Origin: Planktothrix tepida PCC 9214
Lineage (GTDB): Bacteria > Cyanobacteriota > Cyanobacteriia > Cyanobacteriales > Microcoleaceae
Length of the DNA stretch: 64,000 nt
Direction: 5' to 3'
Assembly: GCF_900009145.1 (NCBI RefSeq)
Contig: NZ_LN889802.1
Span: 441,201 to 505,200, forward strand
Part shown: in pieces, positions 45,399 through 54,400 of the stretch
Position numbering within the stretch: the first letter of the stretch is position 1
Layout: every line of letters starts with the position of its first letter
Made by a program: the position numbers and the translations under genes
The notes under the pieces: generated by a model
What the model saw: the letters and a program-made list of their open reading frames with translations, nothing else
Told to the model about the DNA's origin: nothing
The model's database searches: none

Positions 45399-47147
45399 TT
45401 AACATTCCAAAGGAGATAAAGGTTTAGTCGGGATTTCTGCGGCATTAGCCTTAACAAGTTGCTCAAAAATCCGAGGTTCTACCGGGCGGCTAAACCAATA
45501 TCCTTGTAAACAATCACATTCATGATCTCGAAGAAATTGTTGTTCGGCTTCCGTTTCTACTCCTTCAGCAACGACTCTCATATTTAAACTATGAGCCATA
45601 ACAATCGTTGCTTTCACAATTGCTGCATTTTTAATATGGCGGTTCACATCTTGGACAAAACAGCGATCTAATTTGAGGGTGTCAAACGGGAATTTTTGCA
45701 AATAACTTAAAGAGGAATATCCGGTTCCAAAATCATCTAAAGAAAGTCCGATTCCTAAATTCTTCAGTTCATGGAGAATGGCAACGGAACGTTCAGGATT
45801 TTTAACTAAAACACTTTCGGTTAATTCTAATTCTAAATATTTGGGATCTAAACCCGTTTGTTTTAAGACTTGCATCACATAACGTCCTAAATTGCGTTGA
45901 TGAAATTTAACCCCCGAAACATTGACAGCAACGGAGAGTTCAAATCCCTGGTTTTGCCATTGTTTCACTTGCTGACAAACTTGACGAATCATCCATTCAT
46001 CAATTTCTACAATTAAATCATTTTCTTCAGCAATGCTTAAACATTCCAGGGGAGGCACAAGTCCGCGTTGGGGGTGTTGCCACCTAAATAAAGCTTCAGC
46101 CCCAATAATTCTTCCGGTTTTTAAGTCGAGTTGAGGTTGATAATGAATAATAAATTCTTCGTTGTCTAACGCATGGTGCAGATCAATTTCTAAGCGAAAC
46201 CGATCTTGAATTTTTGTCCAAATTTCATTCGTATAGACAAAATAAGAATGGGTTCCCTGCTGTTGGGCTTGACGCAAGGCAATATTGGCTTTAATTAGTA
46301 AGTTATCAAAATTATCATCATGTTGGGGATATAAAGAAACGCCTAAACAGCATCCTAATAATAATTTATAGTCGGAAATTTTGATAGGTTTTGATAAACA
46401 GTTTAAAAGTTTTAAAGCAATTTCTTCAATTTCCTCAGAGTGGGAAATGGGCGGTAAAATTAAGGCAATTTTTTCATCTTTAAATTTAACAACAAATCCG
46501 GCTCTTTTCAGTTCTTCATGAATCCGATTAATCACCGCCTGAACTAGAATATCTCCATAATCTACTCCTAAATAATCTTGAAACCGTTCTAGGCGATCTA
46601 AACTTAAAATAAATACCGGAACTAACTGCTGCGGTGAGTCAATTTCTTTAATAATTTGTTTGAATTTACTTTGTAAACTTAACTGAGCCGTTAAATTAAT
46701 CTGAGATTCATCTTCCCGATTCGCGGTTAATTGAATTAACCCTTGAGACTCAGATAATGACAGGGGAAGATTAACTCGTTCCTGTTTATTAAACTGTGCT
46801 TGAATGGCGGCTAATAGTTCCGATTTACTATAAGGTTTGGTGAGATAGTCATCCGCACCCAATTCCATTACCCGTCGTAAATTGCTGCGTTCATGTTGGG
46901 CGGTTAAACAAATGAAGGGAATGGAGAGGGTGTCCGGGTTACTGCGTAAGTATTCTAGCACGCCATAGCCATCCATTTCGGGCATGATTAAATCACATAA
47001 AACTAAATCAGGTTGTTGGCTGTGTAGAAGTTGTAAACCCACTTGTCCATTATCGGCTTCGAGGAGTTGAAACCCTTCCGCATGGAGAATTTTTAGTAAA
47101 CTCCGACGGAGCAGAACATCGTCTTCAATGACTAGAATTTTTTTCAT
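45399..47147 (-). CDS. Response regulator with degenerate GGDEF and EAL domain
   Basis: A 582-residue protein with a receiver domain (phospho-acceptor Asp52 in LCDLIMPEMDG), a GGDEF-like domain (about 150-310) and an EAL domain (about 325-575). The GGDEF signature is replaced by FKDEK, so it is not a cyclase. EAL residues are intact: GAEALFRWQHP, AVNVSG, ELTESVL, DDFGTGYSSL and EGVETEAEQ. It probably breaks down cyclic di-GMP, controlled by phosphorylation. No partner kinase is adjacent. It lies convergent to hisG with 16 bp between stops. Confidence 0.9.
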   Translation of the reverse strand: MKKILVIEDDVLLRRSLLKILHAEGFQLLEADNGQVGLQLLHSQQPDLVLCDLIMPEMDGYGVLEYLRSNPDTLSIPFICLTAQHERSNLRRVMELGADDYLTKPYSKSELLAAIQAQFNKQERVNLPLSLSESQGLIQLTANREDESQINLTAQLSLQSKFKQIIKEIDSPQQLVPVFILSLDRLERFQDYLGVDYGDILVQAVINRIHEELKRAGFVVKFKDEKIALILPPISHSEEIEEIALKLLNCLSKPIKISDYKLLLGCCLGVSLYPQHDDNFDNLLIKANIALRQAQQQGTHSYFVYTNEIWTKIQDRFRLEIDLHHALDNEEFIIHYQPQLDLKTGRIIGAEALFRWQHPQRGLVPPLECLSIAEENDLIVEIDEWMIRQVCQQVKQWQNQGFELSVAVNVSGVKFHQRNLGRYVMQVLKQTGLDPKYLELELTESVLVKNPERSVAILHELKNLGIGLSLDDFGTGYSSLSYLQKFPFDTLKLDRCFVQDVNRHIKNAAIVKATIVMAHSLNMRVVAEGVETEAEQQFLRDHECDCLQGYWFSRPVEPRIFEQLVKANAAEIPTKPLSPLEC

Positions 47148-47699
47148 GGCTGTTACTTGACCTCAAATCGGATTCAGAGTTCCTATAGACTATAAATCTT
47201 TTGGTTATTGATTGTCTCTGATTTCAATAGGAAGGGTTTCGTGAAAAAAGATAAAAGATATTATATGACTTAAGATATATCATTCATGATTCAACCGTCG
47301 TGATAGAAAAAAAATAATCCTGTGAGATGTTACACAAAAAGATGTGATCTACATCGCTAAAATACAAGCATAACCTTCAAAATTCTCGTACTTATACGGT
47401 TGTAAGCCTCCAGACAAGACTGTGATTTGTAACCCAATGACTATTGGATAGCCATCATCTCTAACACCTTAAGCTAACCGGACTGAACCCAAAAATTGAT
47501 AGAAAATCGGTGATCCCAAATCTGTTTTCTTATAGACTATTGATGATAATCTCCTAAAATGCTTATAGATTCCTACAAGGGCGGGAATGACACCCGATTT
47601 TATCAGTCGGTTTTCAGAATTGGATTTGGGATGAAACGATTAAGCAATCAGAACTTTAAATCAAAAAACGACAATAAGAAATATTCTCTGCTCCCCAAT
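47148..47699. other. Intergenic region between the EAL regulator and the ArsM-like gene
   Basis: About 550 bp without a supported gene. The start of the EAL regulator faces it from one side and the ArsM-like stop from the other. No tRNA, small RNA or clear repeat was recognised. An open frame near 47560 lacks coding character. Confidence 0.5.
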
Positions 47700-48872
47700 T
47701 TAACAACAACTCGAACTTGCAGGAGAACAACAAGAATTATCAGAATTTGTAATCGTAACGTGATAATTTTTGCCTTTAGTTTCTTCCGGTTTACGAATCA
47801 TATTGCGTCTACAATCAAACTCTGGTGCTGATTCTAACGGAATAGTTTCATGGGGTAAAATTCCTAAAATATCTTGACAATAGGGGCTGTTTATGTTAGT
47901 ATAAATGTGATAGGTTTTATCACAAACTGCCATCCGTTCACCGCGATATAAAATATGTCCGTCATCGTCCATCACTTGTTTCCAAGGCCCTTTATAAATC
48001 ACCGCTTGATTAACATCTAAACAGGGGCCGTCTTTCCCTTTAAACGCACAAACGGTTAAAGAACGGAATTCAATGCCATCAATCACTTGCCAAGGGTCTT
48101 CCTGTCGGGCTAAGATTTCAATTCCATAAAATCCAGCTTGTTCAAAGCGTTGTAAAAATTCATTTTCGCGAAAGGCTCCCGCAATACAGCCACTCCAAAG
48201 ATCGGGATCATTTAAAATATCAGGAGTCGGATCTTGATCACAAACAATATCCGAAATAACCGCCCTTCCCCCTCGTTTTAACACACGATAAATTTCTTGA
48301 AACAGTTGATTTTTATCTTGGGGACGGACTAAGTTTAAAACACAATTAGAAATCACTACATCAACACTATTATCTGCAATTAAAGGAGTTTGTTGACGTA
48401 GGCGATCGCATTCTAACTCAAATTCTGTAATTTGTTCAATCGACTGAATGGGATGATTTGTTAACCACTGTTGAACTTGATCTAAATCTAAGGCTAAATC
48501 CTGAATTTTTGCTTTAACAAAGCTTGTATTAGCATAACCTAATTTTTGGGCAATTTCTGCTTGATAGCGACGAGACAACGCTAACATGGTATCATTAAAA
48601 TCGACCCCAATGACTCGACCATTCGCCCCGACTTTTTGAGCGATTATATAACAATTTTTTCCCGCCCCGGAACCTAAATCTACAACAATTTCTCCGGGGT
48701 TAACATAACGAGTCGGATCACCACAGCCATAATCTTTTTCAATAATTTCTTGAGGAATAATGTCTAAATATTGATTTTCTTGATATTCCACTGGACAACA
48801 CAGAGAAGGCTGTACCGTTGTTGCTCCAGCTTGATAACGTTCAATAACCGTTTCTTCAATATTGTAATTCAT
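47700..48872 (-). CDS. arsM: ArsM-like arsenite/SAM methyltransferase with Cys-rich tail
   Basis: Class I SAM-dependent methyltransferase with VVDLGSGAGKNCYI, the IGVDF acidic loop and VISNCVLNLVRP. Cys residues at the expected N-terminal (SLCCPVEYQ) and central positions match arsenite methyltransferases. The C-terminus is an unusual SCCSPASSSCC Cys-rich tail. The 390 residues exceed the minimal ArsM by an extra C-terminal domain (about 270-375) typical of cyanobacterial arsenosugar-type relatives. No ars operon genes (arsB, arsC, arsR) lie nearby. Arsenic specificity is inferred from the Cys pattern. Confidence 0.78.
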   Translation of the reverse strand: MNYNIEETVIERYQAGATTVQPSLCCPVEYQENQYLDIIPQEIIEKDYGCGDPTRYVNPGEIVVDLGSGAGKNCYIIAQKVGANGRVIGVDFNDTMLALSRRYQAEIAQKLGYANTSFVKAKIQDLALDLDQVQQWLTNHPIQSIEQITEFELECDRLRQQTPLIADNSVDVVISNCVLNLVRPQDKNQLFQEIYRVLKRGGRAVISDIVCDQDPTPDILNDPDLWSGCIAGAFRENEFLQRFEQAGFYGIEILARQEDPWQVIDGIEFRSLTVCAFKGKDGPCLDVNQAVIYKGPWKQVMDDDGHILYRGERMAVCDKTYHIYTNINSPYCQDILGILPHETIPLESAPEFDCRRNMIRKPEETKGKNYHVTITNSDNSCCSPASSSCC

Positions 48873-48968
48873 AGAATTTGGAATCAGAACTAAAAGGAAA
48901 TAAGCTAATAACTAATAACTGAATACGGGCGGGAATACGGGCGGGAATACCCCGCCCCTACGGCTAAA

Positions 48969-49934
48969 TTAACCGCCCCAGATTTTTTTAATTACTTCAT
49001 CGGGAGAGATATCAGACATTTTTCCGGTGGGAGATTTAATGCCAATAACGCGATCGCTTTTGGGTAATAATTTAGCAGGTTCAGTGGGGCCAAATAATGC
49101 GATCGTATAGGTTCCCACCGCAACAGCCAAGTGCATCGGGGCACTATCGGTACAGAGCATTAAATTCGCCGAAGCGATCATTGCCGCTAATTTGCCAATA
49201 TCATCCGGTCGGGTGACTTTAACTTGAGGACAAGATTGGACAATTTCACGCACTAACGCGGCATCTTCTGGCCCCTGGACAATAACAACAGGAAGGTTAG
49301 GTTGTCGTTGTTGAATATCTTGAATAATTTTTTGCCAACGTGCAACAGGGTAAATTTTATCAATGCCTTTTTGTTGTGCTAACTGGCTAGACCCTCCATG
49401 AATCAAAATATAACCACTTTCCTGTATCCCCAGACGTTTTTGTTCAGCATCTCCCCAGTCAATATCTAGTTTAGGAACATTAATGGATAATCCAGAGAAG
49501 GGGGTGGTAATTTGTAACCCTTTGAGCAGGTCATAATACATCTCGGCGGCGTATTGTTCGGGTTTCAGGGGGACTGGGTTGCTAATAAACATCCCTTCAC
49601 CGCCACCGGTGTATCCAACGCGAATGGGGATACCCGTTAACCATAATAACAATCCCACCGTCCAACTTTGACCCAAGGATAAGACCACTTCATATTCTCG
49701 ATCACGGACAATACCCAGAAAATTTCCCCAGTCGGCTAAACTGTTACGTTCCTTGAAATCATAGGTTAAAACTTCGGAAACCGACTTACAGACTCGATAA
49801 GCTCCCTTGGCCCTGGGTTCTACCATAACAGAAATTTGGGCTTCAGGATAAGCTTGCTTAAGGCCATCAAGCGTTGGGAAAAACAAAATTTGATCGCCTA
49901 TTCCACCTGGGACAAGGGCTAGTATTCTCATCAC
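48969..49934 (-). CDS. Glycosyltransferase family 9 (heptosyltransferase-like)
   Basis: A GT-B fold enzyme of 321 residues resembling LPS heptosyltransferases: LALVPGGIGDQILFFP at the N-terminus, LIHGGSSQLAQQKGI and the C-terminal CTDSAPMHLAVAVGTYTIALFGPTEP. These are the expected donor-binding motifs. The sugar donor and acceptor in this organism are unknown. It is divergent from ispD (76 bp between starts). Confidence 0.88.
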   Translation of the reverse strand: MMRILALVPGGIGDQILFFPTLDGLKQAYPEAQISVMVEPRAKGAYRVCKSVSEVLTYDFKERNSLADWGNFLGIVRDREYEVVLSLGQSWTVGLLLWLTGIPIRVGYTGGGEGMFISNPVPLKPEQYAAEMYYDLLKGLQITTPFSGLSINVPKLDIDWGDAEQKRLGIQESGYILIHGGSSQLAQQKGIDKIYPVARWQKIIQDIQQRQPNLPVVIVQGPEDAALVREIVQSCPQVKVTRPDDIGKLAAMIASANLMLCTDSAPMHLAVAVGTYTIALFGPTEPAKLLPKSDRVIGIKSPTGKMSDISPDEVIKKIWGG

Positions 49935-50010
49935 TAAAGAGTTAATCTACAAGATCAGCTTAATTCTAATATGAACACAGGATTGTCAATCTTACCTCTA
50001 AATTTTCACA

Positions 50011-50697
50011 ATGCACTTATTAATTCCAGCAGCAGGGATGGGACGACGAATGGGAAGCGATCGCAACAAATTGCTTTTGACGTTATTGGATAAACCGTTA
50101 TTGACGTGGACACTCTTATCGGCGGAAGCAGCAACCTGCATTGACTGGATCGGGATCATGGGTCAACCTGTGGATTTCCCTGAGTTTAAAGAAATTTTAG
50201 CTAGTGTTAATTTAAGTAAACCTGTAGAGTTAATTCAAGGGGGAGATACCCGTCAAGAGTCGGTTTATAATGGTTTACAAGCCTTACCCAGCGATGCAGA
50301 ACAGGTATTAATTCATGATGGTGCTCGATGTTTAGCCACACCGCAGTTATTTGAACGCTGTGCACAAGCATTACAGGAGTATCAGGGGTTAATTGCCGCT
50401 ATTCCGGTCAAAGACACGATTAAGGTGGTGGATGAGGATGGATTAATTTTAGATACCCCTGAGCGCAAACAGTTATGGGCGGCACAAACTCCCCAAGGCT
50501 TTGATGTGAAACTATTAAAAGACTGCCATGAGCAAGGGCGTCAACAAAGTTGGGAAGTGACCGATGATGCGGCATTATTTGAAAAATGTGGATTACCCGT
50601 TCATATTGTTATGGGAGAAGAAACCAATTTAAAAGTAACTACTCCTGTTGATTTAAGCGTGGCTGAATTTATTTTAAAAGCCCGACACAATCCCTAG
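50011..50697 (+). CDS. ispD: 2-C-methyl-D-erythritol 4-phosphate cytidylyltransferase
   Basis: Third step of the MEP isoprenoid pathway: MEP plus CTP to CDP-ME. The 228 residues hold AAGMGRRMGSDRNKLLL, GGDTRQESVYNGL, IHDGARCL and QTPQGFDVKLL. All CTP- and MEP-binding motifs are present. It is followed 77 bp later by an uncharacterised membrane protein gene on the same strand. Confidence 0.95.
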   Translation: MHLLIPAAGMGRRMGSDRNKLLLTLLDKPLLTWTLLSAEAATCIDWIGIMGQPVDFPEFKEILASVNLSKPVELIQGGDTRQESVYNGLQALPSDAEQVLIHDGARCLATPQLFERCAQALQEYQGLIAAIPVKDTIKVVDEDGLILDTPERKQLWAAQTPQGFDVKLLKDCHEQGRQQSWEVTDDAALFEKCGLPVHIVMGEETNLKVTTPVDLSVAEFILKARHNP

Positions 50698-50773
50698 GGG
50701 CAGGGTTATTCCACCTGTAATCAGTTATCAGTAGACAATAGAAAAAGATCAACCATCAACTCTACTTAAATTT

Positions 50774-51319
50774 ATGGCTAACAAAAAAACATCTACAAAA
50801 ACCAGGAAATCAACCTTGCTTGATGAGTTTATTAGTTTAGCAATTGTTAATTTGTATTTAGCTTTATCCTTTAGCGTTTTAATCACCTTGAATTCCCTGG
50901 CGTTATTAAAACATGGGATTAATGCTTTTAACTATGGGGTTGCGATTGTTGGAGCTTTAATCATCGGAAAAGTGATTGTTTTATCTGAAAAACTGCCTCT
51001 GGTAGAACGCTATGGAGATAAACCCCTGATTATTTCAGTGGGTTATAAGTCAATTTTGTTTACAATTATTGTTTTAATTTTTAATGTTGCAGAACATTTT
51101 GTCGTCGGTTTGTTTCAACAAGAATCTATGTCTAAAGTTTTAATTGAATTGAAATATCATTTTTTTCAATTCGATACAATTTATCAAATATTCTGCTTGT
51201 TCCTTGTGTTTATTCCTTTTTTTATAACACGAGAATTAGATGAAATTTTAGGGAAAGGTAAATTATTTGATTTATTTTTTAAAAAGAGAACTTTAAATCT
51301 AAATGAGATAGATGCTTAA
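50774..51319 (+). CDS. Uncharacterised membrane protein
   Basis: A 181-residue protein with a basic N-terminus (KKTSTKTRKST) and four hydrophobic segments (about 21-43, 49-63, 92-108 and 134-150). The GYKSILFTIIVLIF region and E-L-D-E-I-L-G-K-G near the C-terminus are the only distinctive stretches. No family recognised and no catalytic motif. It lies between ispD and the large sensor kinase. Confidence 0.6.
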   Translation: MANKKTSTKTRKSTLLDEFISLAIVNLYLALSFSVLITLNSLALLKHGINAFNYGVAIVGALIIGKVIVLSEKLPLVERYGDKPLIISVGYKSILFTIIVLIFNVAEHFVVGLFQQESMSKVLIELKYHFFQFDTIYQIFCLFLVFIPFFITRELDEILGKGKLFDLFFKKRTLNLNEIDA

Positions 51320-51443
51320 TATAGCAATCTGTGCCTTCGAGACGGAGGTTGTAATAATTCACAACTGATATGAAACAGCCAAAAGTATTATCCCTGTTCC
51401 CTGTTCCCTGTTATAGAAGAGTCTTCTTTCTTTTGATCCTTCG

Positions 51444-54400
51444 ATGTTAAGCGACATTTTTACAACTTCCCTTCCTAGAAGATACAATGAATTCATATCT
51501 CTAACTACATCTCAATGGTCTATGGCCCTAACACTTGCTTGGTTAGATAATTTAGAAGCTGCTATTATTCGAGATCCCCTACAAGTCTCACCCGATACTC
51601 CCTTAGACGAGGTAATCTCATTAATTATCAACTCCCGAGGAAATTGTTATCTGCATTCATCAGAATCTAACTCCTTGAAAACGGCAAAACAAGAAGGCCG
51701 GGGCAGTTGTGTTATTATTGTAGAAAATAATCAACCCATTGGCATTGTAACAGAACGAAATATTATTCAATGGATTGCCCAGGAAAAACATACAGAAAAG
51801 ATTAAAGTCAAGCAGGTGATGAGTCAACCTGTTGTCACCCTTCAATATGAAAAAAAACAGGATATTTTTGCAGCTATCAATCTATTTCGAGAGCATTCAA
51901 TCCGCCATTTACCCATCGTTGATCAAGGAAATCTAATTGGATTAATTACCTATGATACGATTCGGGGATGTTTACAACCAGAGGATTTATTGCGGTTCAG
52001 AACTGTTTCTGAAGTGATGAATCGTCAAGTGATTGTTACAACAGATCAAACCCCTTTATTAACAATAGCACAACTGATGGCAAATCATCATATTAGTTGT
52101 GTAGTGATTGTGGCTGAAGATGCTCATCAAAATCCCGTTGGAATGATTACAGAACGAGATTTAGTTCAATTTAAAAAGTTAGGATTAGATTGGAATCATA
52201 CCCCAGCCCTAAGCGTGATGAGTTATCCTATTTTAAAGCTAAGTCCTGATAATAATTTATCGGTTGCTCATCAAATGATGGAGTCTAATCGTATTGGTCG
52301 TTTGATTATCACGGGAAACCAGGGAGAATTATTAGGATTAATCACACGCACTAATATTTTGCAGATATTAGAGCCGTTAGAAGTTTATAATGTTATTGAA
52401 TTATTAGAAGCAGAAGTTAAACATTTACAAGATGAAAAAATACAACTGTTAGAAAGTAAGAATTTAAACCTCCAACAAACAGTACAAGAACAGACGGAAA
52501 AACTTTATTATCGGGAACAGGAATTTCAACTCATAGTTGAAACGGCTCCTGATATTATTTTTAGAATTGATTTAGATTTAAAATATCTCTATTTTAATCA
52601 TGCTGTTGAAAAATTGGTAGGAGTTACGGCTCAAGATTTAATCGGTAAATATCCAGAAGAAATTGGGATTGATCAAGACGTAATCAATATTTGGAAAAAC
52701 TGTCTTCAAAAGGCAATTGAAACGAAACAAGAACAAACAGTTGATTATCCCTATCCGACTATCAACAGTTCTATTTGGTATCAAACTCGACTGGTTCCTG
52801 AATATTCTCCTGATGGGACTTTAATTTCTTTTTTAGGAATTGCTAGGGATATTACGCCGCAGAAACAGGCAGAAAAAAAACTGTATCAACAACTGGAATT
52901 AGAAAAAATATTATACAAAGTAACGATTAATATTCGTCAGTCTTTATCTTTAAAGGAAATTCTAAACACAACGGTGACAGAAATTAGACAACTCTTAGAC
53001 TGTGATCGAGTTTTAGTTTATCAATTCGATGCTGAATTTAATGGTCAAATTGTTGCAGAATCTGTTACTGTTCAAGGAAATAGTATTCTGGGAATTTCTT
53101 TAGAAGATACTTGTTTTAAAAGGGGCGGTGCTAAACATTATTTGCAAGGTAGGAAAAATTCTATTAATAATATTGAAACCGCAGATATATCTCCTTGCTA
53201 TTACAATTTACTATCTGATTTTAATGTAAAAGCTAATTTAGTGGTTCCCATTGTCATTAACGATCCTGTCTCTGCTCATCAGTTATGGGGATTATTAATT
53301 GCTCATCACTGTATTGCACCCCGTGAGTGGAGTTCGGATGAGTTACACTTATTAGATCAACTCGCTGTTTCTATTTCCATTGCCATTCAACAGTCTCAAC
53401 TTTATCAACAAATTCAACATGAGTTAAAAGAACGCTGTAAAGCAGAAGATGCTTTAATCAAATTGAATGGTGAATTAGAGCGAAGAGTGCGAGAACGAAC
53501 CATCGTCTTAAGCCAAACAAATCAACAACTTTTAAATGAAATTCAAGAACATCGACGCACCGAGAAAAAATTACATCGTCAAAATATTAAGGTTGAATTA
53601 TTTACAGATATTACTCTGAATATTCGTCAATCTTTACAACTCGAAAAAATATTGCAAACGACTGTAACCGAAATTCGCCATATTTTAGATTGCGATCGCG
53701 TTTTAATTTATCGTATTTTCCCGAAAGGAAAACAACAAATTATTACAGAATCAGTTATTAATCCAGAGTTATCCCTTCTGAATAGCATTTTAAATGAGAA
53801 CATTTTTTCTGATTCTTGTATTGAGTTTTATAAATATACAAAAGTAAAAGCGATTGATAATATCGAAGAGGTTTATTCTTTAGATAACCCAGAAAATTTA
53901 TGTATGAGCGAGTTAATGCAGCAATTAGAGGTTAAATCTAAATTAATTGTTCCGATTTTTCAAAATGGTATACTTTGGGGCTTAATGCTGGCGCATCAAT
54001 GTTATCAACTCCATCAGTGGACAGAATTTGAAATTGAGATTATGCAGCAAATTTCCGAGCAAGTAGGAATTGCGATCGCCCAAGCTCAATTATTAATGGA
54101 TTTAAGAGAAAGTCAAGAACAGTTAAAGGATTTATTTGAAAATGCTAATGATTTAATCCAACTAATTTCTCCTGAAGATGGACGTTTTATTTATGTAAAC
54201 CGAGCTTGGAAAGAAACCTTAAAATATAGCGAGGAAGAAATTAAAAAATTATCGGTTTTTGATTTAATTACAATCCCTGAAGAAATTTCTAGCTTTCGTC
54301 AATATTTTGAACGCTTAAAAAACGGAGATTTTATTAAACAGAATTCTATTGAAACAGAATATATCACTAAAACTGGAGAAATTGTGATTTTAGAAGGCAG

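Noticed and set aside
47559-47831. Plus-strand ORF of about 90 residues before and within the ArsM-like gene
   Set aside because: It overlaps antisense to a real gene and has no recognisable family or coding character.
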